Shown here piece by piece: positions 24,127-33,287 of a stretch of DNA of 48,177 bases (within the stretch, counting starts at the first letter, position 1; each line of letters opens with the position of its first letter). Under the pieces are notes generated by a model. The model ran no database searches, had not been told where the DNA came from, and saw only the letters and a program-made list of their open reading frames with translations. Location of the stretch: positions 1-48,177 of the forward strand of contig DATAXP010000022.1 in assembly GCA_036272935.1 (NCBI GenBank), in the 5' to 3' direction. Source of the DNA: DATAXP01 sp036272935. GTDB taxonomy: Bacteria; Planctomycetota; Planctomycetia; Pirellulales; PNKZ01. Made by a program: the position numbers and the translations under genes.

Positions 24127-24191
24127 ATGATCTTTCGCAAGAGCTCGGCCCTATTAGGTCCGAACGTCTGGGCGTCTACACCGGTCCTTGA
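24024..24191 (+). CDS. candidate 55-residue leader ORF overlapping the CphA-like start
   Basis: ATG at 24024 has a near-perfect ribosome binding site (GAGGAGG, five bases upstream). It ends at TGA 24189-24191, 65 bases inside the synthetase gene in a different frame. The peptide (start MAGSRTTGDESTSW, end ERLGVYTGP) is hydrophilic and unrecognised. It may be a leader whose translation affects the synthetase start, or the ribosome binding site may be fortuitous. Confidence 0.3.
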   Translation: MAGSRTTGDESTSWPTSEHHRAACPTIARLESRDHDLSQELGPIRSERLGVYTGP

Positions 24192-26391
24192 GACATGGGT
24201 CGATCTCGCGCCGCTGGCCGGAGTCACGGCCAGCCAGATCGCACGGCTCGACGAACAGTTCACGGCTTGGCTGCCGGCCGTAGCTGGCTCGCTCGCCGAT
24301 GCTAAGATCGACGGTGCTGCGATCGCCGGCCGCGCACCGACCAACGGTCATCGCCATCACCATTCGCCGCAACCCGTCGCCAAACTGGCGCGCCGACTGG
24401 CGATCGTCTGCCTCGAGCTGCAAAAGCTGGTGAGCGCACCGGCGAGCTGGACCTGGGCGTGCGAGCCGCGCGGAGACGACGTGTTCTGCCTCGCCGTGGC
24501 CTGCGAGGAAGAAGTCGTGGCGCGGGCAGCGATCGAGGCGGCGCGTCGCATCTGCCAGGCGGCACTCGACGCCCAACAACTCGAAGCCCCACAACTCGAA
24601 GCTCAGCCGCTCGATGTGCAAGCGGTGATCGAAGAACTGCGCGCGGTGGCCGATCGCGTTTGCCTGGGTCCCAGCACGCGGGCGATCGTCCGTGCGGCGC
24701 GCGGTCGTGGCATCCCGGTGCGGCGACTCAACACAGGCAGCTTCGTGCAGCTGGGCCACGGCCGCAATCAACGCCGCGTGCGGACTGCCGAGACCGATCG
24801 GACCGGCGCCGTGGCCGAAGCGATCGCCAGCGACAAGGAATTGACCAAGCAACTGTTGGCGGCAGTCGGTGTGCCGGTCCCCGCTGGCCGGGCGGTCGAG
24901 AATGCCGGCGACGCCTGGGAAGTCGCCCAGGACATTGGCGTGCCGGTGGTCGTCAAGCCGCGCGACGGCAATCACGGCCGCGGAGTGTTCACTGGATTAA
25001 CCTCACGTGAGCAAGTCGAATCGGCCTATGCCCACGCGGCCGAAGAAGGCGACGGCGTGATCGTCGAGCGCTTTGCTCCCGGCGCCGAACATCGGCTGCT
25101 GGTTGTCGACGGCAAGTTTGTTGCCGGAACGCGCGGCGATCCGGCTGTGGTGACTGGCGACGGCGCCAGCACGATTCGGCAGCTCGTCGACACGCAGCTC
25201 AACAGCGATCCGCGCCGCGGCGACACCGACGACTGCCCGCTAGCCCCGGTCAGCTTCGATAGCGTCGCCCAGCTCTTGCTCGAGCAGCGCGGCTACACGC
25301 CCGACTCGATTCCACCGGCCGGCGAACAGCTCGTCATCCAGTACAACGGCAACCTGGCGATCGACGTCACCGACGAGGTTCATCCGGAGGTAGCGGCGCG
25401 CGTGGTCGATGCGGCCCGTGTGGTCGGGCTCGACGTGGCGGGGATCGACGTGGTGGCGTGCGACATCAGCCGTCCCTTGGAAGAACAGGGGGGCGTGATC
25501 GTCGAGGTGAATGCCGGTCCCGGGCTGCACATGCACCTGTATCCCTCGGTGGGCAAGCCGCGACCGGTCGGCGAAGCGATCGTGGCGAGCCTGTATCCCG
25601 AAGACCCGGCAGGACGCATTCCGCTGGTGGGCGTGCTCGACTCGCAGCCCGCCCGGCACACGACGCATGCCGTGGCCGAGGTGCTGGCCGCCGGCAACGT
25701 GGCGACCGGCCTGGCTTGCAGCGAAGGGATTTTTCTCGGCGGACGACGGTTGTCCGGCCCCGCTGCCGACGAACGCCAGTCGGCCGACTTGCTGCTGGCC
25801 AATCCGCGTGTCGCGGCGGCAGTCGTCGGCACCGCGGCGGCGAATGTCATCGGCAATGGCCTGCCGGTCGACGCGCTGAGCGTTACCGTGCTGACCGAGG
25901 AATGCGTGTCGAGCGACGATTCGCTGGCGGCCGGCGTCATGGCACGCACGCTGGGCGAGCAGGGAACCGCGATCGTCGATGCCGCGCATGCCTCGATGTT
26001 GCGTGGACACCGTGAGGCATCGTCGCTGGTGGTGCTGGCGACTCGCGAGAACGATCCGCTGCTCGCAGCCCATCGAAAAGCAGGGCACCGGGCCGTGTTC
26101 GTCCGCGAGAATGCGATCGTTGCCAGTCACGACGGCGAGGAGACTTTGCTCGCGTCGCTGACACGGTTGCCAACGGTTGCTCGGCGACGCGACGGCGTGC
26201 GGCTCGAATCGCTGCTGGCGGCGGCGGCATGCGGCTGGGTCCTGGGTCAATCGCCGCGAGCGATTCGAACCGGCCTCGAAGCATTCGCCCGCACCCGCAC
26301 CGATCGCCGCTCGACCAAGCTGCCGCTGCCGGCGGTCGTCGCCGCGGAAGGCGAACCCGATTCGAGCGTCGAAGATCCCAAAGCGGCGTAG
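24127..26391 (+). CDS. cyanophycin-synthetase-like protein with degenerate Mur-ligase domain (CphA2-like)
   Basis: ATG at 24127 gives the family N-terminus (MIFRKSSALLGPNVWAS); the open frame upstream is not coding-like. The product has 754 residues. Residues 1-190 match the CphA N-terminal domain. About 200-475 is the ATP-grasp domain, with VVVKPRDGNHGRGV near 274 and GGVIVEVNAGPGLHMH near 455. The Mur-ligase-like part starts near 499, but where CphA has a GTNGKT-type P-loop it reads GVLDSQPARHTT, and only about 255 residues follow. TGLACSEGIFLGGRRL and AAAVVGTAAANVIGNGL are still recognisable Mur-domain counterparts. CphA adds Asp then Arg using both domains; CphA2, which polymerises beta-Asp-Arg dipeptides, lacks the second ATP site. 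This gene most resembles CphA2. The exact product is inference. Confidence 0.85.
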   Translation: MIFRKSSALLGPNVWASTPVLETWVDLAPLAGVTASQIARLDEQFTAWLPAVAGSLADAKIDGAAIAGRAPTNGHRHHHSPQPVAKLARRLAIVCLELQKLVSAPASWTWACEPRGDDVFCLAVACEEEVVARAAIEAARRICQAALDAQQLEAPQLEAQPLDVQAVIEELRAVADRVCLGPSTRAIVRAARGRGIPVRRLNTGSFVQLGHGRNQRRVRTAETDRTGAVAEAIASDKELTKQLLAAVGVPVPAGRAVENAGDAWEVAQDIGVPVVVKPRDGNHGRGVFTGLTSREQVESAYAHAAEEGDGVIVERFAPGAEHRLLVVDGKFVAGTRGDPAVVTGDGASTIRQLVDTQLNSDPRRGDTDDCPLAPVSFDSVAQLLLEQRGYTPDSIPPAGEQLVIQYNGNLAIDVTDEVHPEVAARVVDAARVVGLDVAGIDVVACDISRPLEEQGGVIVEVNAGPGLHMHLYPSVGKPRPVGEAIVASLYPEDPAGRIPLVGVLDSQPARHTTHAVAEVLAAGNVATGLACSEGIFLGGRRLSGPAADERQSADLLLANPRVAAAVVGTAAANVIGNGLPVDALSVTVLTEECVSSDDSLAAGVMARTLGEQGTAIVDAAHASMLRGHREASSLVVLATRENDPLLAAHRKAGHRAVFVRENAIVASHDGEETLLASLTRLPTVARRRDGVRLESLLAAAACGWVLGQSPRAIRTGLEAFARTRTDRRSTKLPLPAVVAAEGEPDSSVEDPKAA

Positions 26392-26418
26392 CGAATCCCG
26401 CGAGCCGCGGAACCACCC

Positions 26419-27663
26419 ATGCTCAACGGCGGCCATGCAATCGCGCGGTACTCACGATGCCTCGGCTTCGTGGTGTTCACGGCGGCGTCGATGGCCGGCC
26501 CCAGCCGGGTGCTGGCCGAAAAGGAAGCCGGCAAGGCGGCACAGCGACATCAGACTTTTGCCGACGTCGTGCGAGAGCACTTCACTGAGTGGGACACGAA
26601 CCACGATGGCCGACTCGACACGCACGAAATCGACGAAGCGATCCGGCGGCGCGGAGTTCACGGGGAAGTGGCCGCCGCCCTGGCGACGATCAAAACGCGC
26701 GAGCGCCAGGCGCTGGTCGCCAAGGTGCAAGACTTCGCCCAGACGGAATCGCAGCTAACTGCGGCCGACGAAACGCCAAGCGGCACACTCGACACGGCGC
26801 GGGAGGACGCCAAGCCGTTTCACGCGGAAGGCGAGTTCACCAGGAACTTGAAGCGTTTGGCAAACGTCAACCATCGCTTGTTCGCCAGTGAGAAGCCCGA
26901 TTTCGACGCGATGCACCAAGGCGGGATCGGCGACTGTTTCTTCTTCTCGGTCGTCGGCAATCTGGCCGCTCACCAGCCGCAGCGGATTCGCAAGATGATC
27001 GTCGCCGAGGCCAGCGGCGGGTATTCCGTCCACTTCGGCGACGGCGAGAAGGTCGAAGTTGCGCACCCCAGTGACGTCGAGATCATCATCAACAACTCGA
27101 CCTACAGCGTCGAGGACGGCATCTGGCTGACCGTGCTCGAGAAAGCGGTCGGTCACCGCTTGCAAGCCCGGAGTAAGTCGCATTCGACAGACGAAGAGGA
27201 AACCGACGCGATCAGCCACGGCGGGTCGAGCCGCGTGATCATCAGCATGCTCACGGGACACCAGACCGACCTGGTCTCGCTACGCGATCCGAAGCACGAA
27301 CCCGACCGGCTCGCCGAGCTGCGGCGCGTGCTGCCCGAGGCGCTGGCCAGTCATCGGCTGGCGGCGGTTTCGATGGCCAAGGAGCCTCCCGCCGGACATA
27401 CCAAGATTCCGCGGTTGGGATATGGGCACGTCTACGCGCTGTTCGGCTTCGATCCGGCAACCGATCGCGTCGAGCTTTGGAATCCGTGGGGTAACAACTT
27501 CACGCCCAAGCAGGCGCCCGGCGTCGAGCATGGCTTCGAGACGAAGCATGGCGTGTTCCACGTCCCGCTGAAGACACTTTACGCCCAGTTCTCGGGCGTG
27601 GTGATCGAGGGCAACAAGAAGCTCGATTCGTCGAAACCAGGGCGGACGAAGCGGCGCAATTGA
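26419..27663 (+). CDS. secreted calpain-type (C2) cysteine protease with EF-hand
   Basis: The 414-residue product has a signal peptide (CLGFVVFTAASMAG, cleavage near VLA). Residues 59-70 form a canonical EF-hand loop (DTNHDGRLDTHE), with acidic or Asn ligands at positions 1, 3, 5 and 9 and Glu at 12. The calpain core follows: Q167 and Cys173 in QGGIGDCFFFS, His337 in GYGHVYALFG and Asn355 in LWNPWGN, the complete family C2 triad with its oxyanion glutamine. Calcium may therefore control it through the EF-hand. It begins 27 bases after the CphA-like gene and its stop overlaps a possible TTG start of hrpB, so the three are probably one transcript. The substrate is unknown. Confidence 0.88.
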   Translation: MLNGGHAIARYSRCLGFVVFTAASMAGPSRVLAEKEAGKAAQRHQTFADVVREHFTEWDTNHDGRLDTHEIDEAIRRRGVHGEVAAALATIKTRERQALVAKVQDFAQTESQLTAADETPSGTLDTAREDAKPFHAEGEFTRNLKRLANVNHRLFASEKPDFDAMHQGGIGDCFFFSVVGNLAAHQPQRIRKMIVAEASGGYSVHFGDGEKVEVAHPSDVEIIINNSTYSVEDGIWLTVLEKAVGHRLQARSKSHSTDEEETDAISHGGSSRVIISMLTGHQTDLVSLRDPKHEPDRLAELRRVLPEALASHRLAAVSMAKEPPAGHTKIPRLGYGHVYALFGFDPATDRVELWNPWGNNFTPKQAPGVEHGFETKHGVFHVPLKTLYAQFSGVVIEGNKKLDSSKPGRTKRRN

Positions 27664-27683
27664 CGTCCCATTGCTTGCCTTCC

Positions 27684-30221
27684 ATGCTGCCGATCCACGA
27701 CGCGCTGCCTGCGGTCATCGCGGCACTCCAGTCATCGAATTGTCTGGTACTGCGCGCGCCGACCGGAGCGGGCAAGAGCACGCGCGTTCCGCCGGCGTTG
27801 CTCGACGCCGGCCTCGCACAGCTCGCCGATGGTTCGCCCGGCGAGATCGTCCTGTTGCAACCACGTCGATTGGCCGCCCGCGCCGCCGCTGCGCGCATCG
27901 CCGCCGAGCGCGGCACGCCGTTGGGCGACGAGATCGGCTACCACGTGCGATTCGATCGCCGTGTCTCGCGCCGCACCCGCATCGTCAGCGCGACGGAAGG
28001 CGTTTTGCTCCGCCGCTTGCAAGACGATCCGCTGTTGGAAAACGTGGCGATCGTGGTGTTCGATGAGTTCCATGAACGCAGCCTGAATGCCGACCTGGCG
28101 CTGGCGATGGTCCGCCGCGTGCAGCAGCTCGTCCGTCCCGATCTGCGGATCGTCGTCATGTCGGCCACGCTCGCTGCCGAGCCGGTGGCCCGCTATCTGG
28201 GCAACTGCCCAATCGTCGAAAGCGCCGGCCGCCTGCACCCGGTCGAGGTCGACTACCTGCCGCACGAGTCGACCGCGCCCGAGCCACGGCTCGTGGCCGA
28301 CGCCGTCGAACAGATGCTCGATCGCACACCAGGCGACGTGCTGGTATTTCTGCCTGGCGTTGGCGAAATACGCCGCGCTGCCGGCGAACTGGCGCCTCTT
28401 GCTGAGCGCCGATCGTTGAGCATCGTCGAACTCTACGGCGAGCTGCCGCTCGACCAACAGCAGGCGGCACTGCACCGCGGCCCACGCCGCAAGGTCGTGT
28501 TGGCCACCAACGTTGCCGAGACCTCGGTGACGATCGAAGGCGTAACCGCCGTGGTCGACACCGGCACGGCCCGCGTACTGCGGCTCGATCCGGCGTTGGG
28601 GATTAACCGCCTCGACGTCGAGCGCATCTCGCTCGCCAGCGCCGATCAGCGTGCCGGCCGGGCTGGGCGAACCGCTCCGGGCCATTGCCTGCGCCTATGG
28701 ACCGAGCGGCAACAGAAAGCGCTTGCCGACTTCGATACGCCGGAAGTCGAACGCGTCGACCTGGCCGGAGCGCTTTTGGAACTAGCGTGCTGGGGCGAAT
28801 CGGACCTCGACACGTTTCCGTGGTACGAGCCGCCGCCCGCCGCGTCGTTGCGGCAAGCGCGCATACTGCTTGAGCGCCTTGGTGCGCTCGACGGCGATCA
28901 GCCCACCGATCTGGGCCGTGCAATCGTGCGCTTGCCAGTGCATCCGCGCCTCGGCCGGCTGCTGCTGGAAGGGGCGCGGCTTGGCCAGGGGCGACGCGCC
29001 GCGTTGGCCGCGGCACTCTTGGCCGAGCGCGATCCGTTCCCCCGCGCCGCCGGCTCTGCGGCCGCACATCGCTCGGCGAGCGACGTTGTTGATCGTGTCA
29101 CTGCCCTCGAAGAATTCGCCCGCACCGGCCGACGACAAACCTCGTGCGGCCCGATCGACCCGGCCGCGGCTCGTTTCGTGCTGCGCGCCGCCGATCAGTT
29201 GCTCAACACTCTCAACGAAGAAACTGTAACCGCGGCCGATCGGCTCGATGCCGACGAAGCACTGCTGCGCGCCGTGTTCGCCACGTTTTCCGATCGCTTG
29301 GCACGACGGCGAGAGCCAGGCAGCCCGCGAGCGCTGATGGCAGGTGGCCGCGGCGTGCGGCTCGATCGGCGCAGCGCGGTGACCGACGCGGAGCTGTTCG
29401 TCTGCGTCGACATCGAGGAGCGCGGCCAAAGCGAAAGCCTGGTCCGCATGGCCTCGGCGGTCGAACGAGGCTGGCTGCCGGCCGAGCGGATGAAGTCGCA
29501 GGCAATCACTCGGTTCGACCGTGAGCGCCAGACCGTGGTCGCCGTGCGGCAGGTGCTGTACGGCGACCTGGTGCTCGAGGAAATGCCGATCCCGGCGACC
29601 GATGTGGCCGACACCTCGCAACTCCTCGCCGCTGCTGCGGCCGAACGGTTCGACGAGTTGTTCGAGGCCGACGAACCGGCCCGGCAATTTGTCGCACGCG
29701 TCAACTCGCTGCGCGGGTGGATGGCGGAGTTGGCGATGCCTGAAATCACCGACGGTGCGTTACGCGGCCGCATCTTGTCGAGCTGGTGTCGCGACAAACG
29801 GTCGTTCGACGACCTACGCCGCGCGTCAATGTTGTCTAGCATTCAGGAAATGCTGACTCACGAGCAGATGCGTGCTGTGGCGCGCGAGGTGCCCGAACGA
29901 ATCGAAGTCCCCAGCGGCAGCCGGATCGCTTTGCACTACGAGGTCGGCAAGTCGCCGGTGTTGGCGGTGCGGATTCAAGAGGTGTACGGTCTGCGCGAGA
30001 CGCCGCGCATCGCCGGCGGGCGCGTGCCGGTGGTGATGCACCTGCTGGGACCAAACCAGCGCGTCGAACAAATCACTACCGACCTGGCAAGCTTTTGGAA
30101 AAACACGTACCCGCAGGTGCGCAAAGATCTGCGTCGCCGGTATCCGAAACACTCCTGGCCCGAAGACCCCTACACTGCCGTGGCCGAGCGCCGACCCAGC
30201 AAGAAGCGACCTCGTTCCTGA
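27684..30221 (+). CDS. hrpB: ATP-dependent RNA helicase HrpB
   Basis: HrpB is a DEAH-type helicase; its cellular role is poorly defined. ATG at 27684 gives the family start (MLPIHDALPAVIAALQ). A TTG at 27660 overlapping the calpain stop is possible. The 845-residue product shows Walker A GAGKST at about residue 28, the Q/R strand LLQPRRLAARAAA, DEFHE near 127 in place of DEAH, SAT (motif III) and QRAGRAGR near 322 (motif VI). The HrpB-specific C-terminal region ends with FWKNTYPQVRKDLRRRYPKHSWPEDP. Length and domain order are normal. Co-transcription with the calpain and CphA-like genes is likely but need not be functional. Confidence 0.94.
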   Translation: MLPIHDALPAVIAALQSSNCLVLRAPTGAGKSTRVPPALLDAGLAQLADGSPGEIVLLQPRRLAARAAAARIAAERGTPLGDEIGYHVRFDRRVSRRTRIVSATEGVLLRRLQDDPLLENVAIVVFDEFHERSLNADLALAMVRRVQQLVRPDLRIVVMSATLAAEPVARYLGNCPIVESAGRLHPVEVDYLPHESTAPEPRLVADAVEQMLDRTPGDVLVFLPGVGEIRRAAGELAPLAERRSLSIVELYGELPLDQQQAALHRGPRRKVVLATNVAETSVTIEGVTAVVDTGTARVLRLDPALGINRLDVERISLASADQRAGRAGRTAPGHCLRLWTERQQKALADFDTPEVERVDLAGALLELACWGESDLDTFPWYEPPPAASLRQARILLERLGALDGDQPTDLGRAIVRLPVHPRLGRLLLEGARLGQGRRAALAAALLAERDPFPRAAGSAAAHRSASDVVDRVTALEEFARTGRRQTSCGPIDPAAARFVLRAADQLLNTLNEETVTAADRLDADEALLRAVFATFSDRLARRREPGSPRALMAGGRGVRLDRRSAVTDAELFVCVDIEERGQSESLVRMASAVERGWLPAERMKSQAITRFDRERQTVVAVRQVLYGDLVLEEMPIPATDVADTSQLLAAAAAERFDELFEADEPARQFVARVNSLRGWMAELAMPEITDGALRGRILSSWCRDKRSFDDLRRASMLSSIQEMLTHEQMRAVAREVPERIEVPSGSRIALHYEVGKSPVLAVRIQEVYGLRETPRIAGGRVPVVMHLLGPNQRVEQITTDLASFWKNTYPQVRKDLRRRYPKHSWPEDPYTAVAERRPSKKRPRS

Positions 30222-30230
30222 CTCAGTTGC

Positions 30231-30321
30231 ACCACAGAGAGCGCCGAGCACACAGAGACGGAAGAAAGAGAGAGAAACAGGTTGTTCTTACACTCTCTGC
30301 GCCCTCCGCACCCTCTGCGGT
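30231..30321. repeat. CACAGAGAGCGC-type inverted repeat
   Basis: A purine-rich arm beginning ACCACAGAGAGCGC (about 30230-30263) is answered by a pyrimidine-rich arm with CTCTCTGCGCCCTC and CCTCTGCGGT (about 30292-30321). It fits a family of interspersed inverted repeats (CCACAGAGG..CCTCTGTGG) seen in many genomes. It lies between convergent hrpB and a pseudogene. Confidence 0.55.
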
Positions 30322-30995
30322 TCAATGCTCTCCGCCCGCCGCCAGGTCGAGCATGGCGATCATCACGTCCGTGCCGGCTTCGAGCGACACGCGCACCTCG
30401 TTCTTTCCTTCGCGCAGCAGTTTCTGTGGCACGGTCCAGGCGCGTAGTGTCTCGGCGGTGCCGAGCATCGTCGGATTCGCATTAGGATACGGCTCGGAAA
30501 TGTCGTCGGTCGGTTCAAGCGGTGTGTTGTTGAAGCGAACCTTCAACCGGCCGTCGTCGATGGCGGCGGTGGTCTGGATGCGCAGGCGCGCGATGTCTTT
30601 CCAGCCGCCGTCGGGAGACGTGAGATCGAACGTGAAGCCGGTGCTTTTGTCCCGGGCAAGCTTGCGCGGTAACGGTGGCGGGCGAATCCACGCGTTGTTC
30701 CAACCCGGGGCGAGAAACCAATGCTGCGGCTGACCCAGCCGAGTCCCGGCTGCAATAGATGCACGTCGACACCGCGATCGGCCACTTCGTCGACCGACGC
30801 TTCCAACATCTCCGGGCGGAACGGCTCGCCGCGCCGATGCCAAGGGCTGACGCACGACGTGATGTTCGTCAGGTCGTTGCTGTATAGCAGTTGAAAGCTT
30901 GGCTTGGCCGGCGGCGCGGCACGAGGCGCCTGCGACCAACTTGCCAACACAGCAACGCCAAGCGAGCCCTGTACAAACTTTCGACGATCGAGCAT
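30322..30995 (-). pseudogene. deletion/frameshift remnant of a secreted planctomycete protein
   Basis: From ATG 30995 the reading begins well: twin-arginine-like MLDRRKFVQGSLGVAVLAS, then SFQLLYSNDLTNITSCVSP and VDEVADRGVDVHLLQPGLGWV. At about 30750 this frame loses sense. The adjacent frame then reads QHWFLAPGWNNAWIRPP through DGRLKVRFNNTPLEP to a stop at 30322. The two halves look like the ends of one larger secreted protein whose middle was deleted, leaving the ends out of frame. The joint lies near 30735-30755. Family function is unknown to me. A sequencing error alone would not explain the missing middle. Confidence 0.7.
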
Positions 30996-31086
30996 GGCGA
31001 TTTCCTCGCCATGTAGCGTACACCGTCGGCGTAACACTTGCTCGCCGGCGACAACGATCGTCGACGTTGTCAAAGCCCTTGCTTCG

Positions 31087-33285
31087 CTACCGCACAGCGG
31101 CCAGAACCTTACCACCGCGGTAACGCTCGGTTGCGTGCACCGGAAGGTCGAAAACCTTACCCTCACCCAGCGAGCGGCGCAGCTTCAGGTACTCCGCGTG
31201 AGCCCAGACCAATGGCATGGCGGATCCAGAAGGCCGGCCGAAAAACAGTTGATGCTCGGGCACGTCGGCGGTGTCCCAAACTTGCTCGGGGATCAGCCCG
31301 CTGGGGTTGGCAAACGCCGCCATGGCCTGCAAGAGGCGTTCGGCATTCTCTCGATGGCCGGCGGCCAACTCGTAGTGAGCACGCTCCCCGGTGAGGAGCG
31401 GCCAGGCCCGGCCGATGCCGGTTCCGTCAAACGGGCTGCCGTCGGCATGCTCGCCGTAGCCGTCGTGGTTGTACCGATGCCACGAATCTCCGTACGGCGT
31501 TGTAACTTTCAGCAGATGGTCGATCACGCGCACCGTGTTCACGATGCGTCGGTCGTCGGCCGCGCGCACCCCATAGCGCACAAGCGTCAGCGCATCGGGA
31601 CTGATAATCTCGTCGACCGGAAACGTTCCTTCGCCTTTGGCGTGATTTTTCAGTGTCACCGTTCCCGCGGCGGGGCGCGCCGCGCGGCGCTGATCGGGGC
31701 GGGCAAAACGAACGTAATAGCCGTCGACTCCCGCGGCCCGGGCCAATTCGGTATCGGTGACGTAGAGCAGCGACTCGATCTCGTTGTTCCACATGTCGGC
31801 CGTATCGCGGAGGAGAATGCCCAAATCCGGCTCATCGTTTTCATCGGCCATCGCGGCGGCAGCGAGCAGCGCGGCAATCTCGACCGACAGCGTCGAAGCG
31901 AAATACCCCGACTCTTCTTCCCAACGATCCAGCGGCGTGACCGGACCGTGGCTCACTAAGTAAGACGCCGCCTTGCGCGCCATCGGCCACAGCGAGCGCA
32001 GATCGTCCGGCTCGAGCGCTTGCTCGCGGCGCGCGAGGTCGACCATCAGAATCGGAAACGCCATTTCGTCGAGCTGGATGCCGTCCCAGCTTGGCCGGCC
32101 GCTCAAGAACATATTCTGCGGCCAGTGGCCATCGGCCTCCTGCGTCACGTGCAGGAAGAATAACACTCGGCGCGCTTCTTCGTGCCGGCCGATGGCCAGC
32201 ATCGCGCCGACCGCCTGGATCAGATCACGTGGCCAGGCGCGGTGGTATCCCTTGTTCTGATCCCCTTTCGCGACGCCCCACGGCGTGCTGAGGCTCGCGA
32301 CGATCCCGCCGGGAAAGTCTTTCGATTCGTGCACGCGAATCACCGTAGCGCTCACGAGGTCGAGATTCTGCGGATGCGGTGGCGTGCCGGCCAGGGTATT
32401 CAGCCCTCGCTGCCAATCGCGCCAATCGGCAACGTATTTGTCGCGCGCGGCGACGAACCCCTGCATCAAGCTCGCACGGGCGCGGTGGGCAGCGTCGAAC
32501 TCGTCGCGGCCGAAACCTAGCGCCATCGTGAACCGTCCATCGCATGCCGCCAGATCGATCTCAGCGGCAAGCAGCACGTTGCCGTGCTCGGCGCGCTGGT
32601 AATGCCAGGCAAGCTGCTTGTGCTCCTCGAGGTCGCGCCGGCCATCAGAGCGTCCGACAAAGCCAGCCGACCGATCGAGCCAGGGGACCGAGCAAGCCAA
32701 GGCCAGCGCATACTCGCGATAGCGCGCAAACAGCATCGGCATTCCCTTGAAATCGTCGATCCATGCCGAGTTGTCGGCTCCCTGGTTATCAAGGTGCGGC
32801 GCGAGCAACACGAACAGTGCTAAGTCGGCGTCTGCCGTAGCGAGCGGCTGGAACTCGGTTTCCTGCAGTAGGACCGACCGGCGCGGGTCCGACAGAATCG
32901 TCTTGGCGATTTCGTACCTGCCTTGCCGGCAACGATTACGCACGCGGAATGCTGGGATGCCTGGAGCGAGCCAATCGACGGTTGAATCGGCATCGTGCAG
33001 CTCATCGGATAACCATTCGTGGCGATCCGTGACCACGAACCCCAGGCCGCGGATCGAGGCGCTGTCGACGAACGGATAGAACACCTCGGAAATAATGCCG
33101 TGGGTCAGCGAGAACCAAAGATTGCTTTCTCGACCGATCGAAGTGCCAATGCCGGTTTTGGCGGAGGAGGCCCAGTGCGGCGTGGCCCCCGGCGCGCCGG
33201 GAGCATCACCACCCGTTCGATGCGGATGCGGCACCCAACGGGCGAGCCGATGCAGCAGGCCGGAAATGGAAGAAGCGAGTCGCAC
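31087..33285 (-). CDS. glycoside hydrolase family 15 (glucoamylase-like)
   Basis: GTG at 33285, two bases after the SDR stop, is chosen; the frame upstream overlaps the SDR gene. The 732-residue product has an N-terminal beta-sandwich (about 40-290; WASSAKTGIGTSIGRESNLWFSLTHG). The alpha/alpha barrel follows: GYHRAWPRDLIQAVGAML, GRPSWDGIQLDEMAFPI (the acid/base region near the QxDE segment), and GIGRAWPLLTGERAHYEL with the second catalytic glutamate. It releases glucose from the non-reducing ends of alpha-glucans or hydrolyses trehalose-like bonds. No clear signal peptide is present, so it may be intracellular. It forms an operon with the SDR and the small protein upstream. Confidence 0.9.
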   Translation of the reverse strand: MRLASSISGLLHRLARWVPHPHRTGGDAPGAPGATPHWASSAKTGIGTSIGRESNLWFSLTHGIISEVFYPFVDSASIRGLGFVVTDRHEWLSDELHDADSTVDWLAPGIPAFRVRNRCRQGRYEIAKTILSDPRRSVLLQETEFQPLATADADLALFVLLAPHLDNQGADNSAWIDDFKGMPMLFARYREYALALACSVPWLDRSAGFVGRSDGRRDLEEHKQLAWHYQRAEHGNVLLAAEIDLAACDGRFTMALGFGRDEFDAAHRARASLMQGFVAARDKYVADWRDWQRGLNTLAGTPPHPQNLDLVSATVIRVHESKDFPGGIVASLSTPWGVAKGDQNKGYHRAWPRDLIQAVGAMLAIGRHEEARRVLFFLHVTQEADGHWPQNMFLSGRPSWDGIQLDEMAFPILMVDLARREQALEPDDLRSLWPMARKAASYLVSHGPVTPLDRWEEESGYFASTLSVEIAALLAAAAMADENDEPDLGILLRDTADMWNNEIESLLYVTDTELARAAGVDGYYVRFARPDQRRAARPAAGTVTLKNHAKGEGTFPVDEIISPDALTLVRYGVRAADDRRIVNTVRVIDHLLKVTTPYGDSWHRYNHDGYGEHADGSPFDGTGIGRAWPLLTGERAHYELAAGHRENAERLLQAMAAFANPSGLIPEQVWDTADVPEHQLFFGRPSGSAMPLVWAHAEYLKLRRSLGEGKVFDLPVHATERYRGGKVLAAVR

Positions 33286-33287
33286 GG

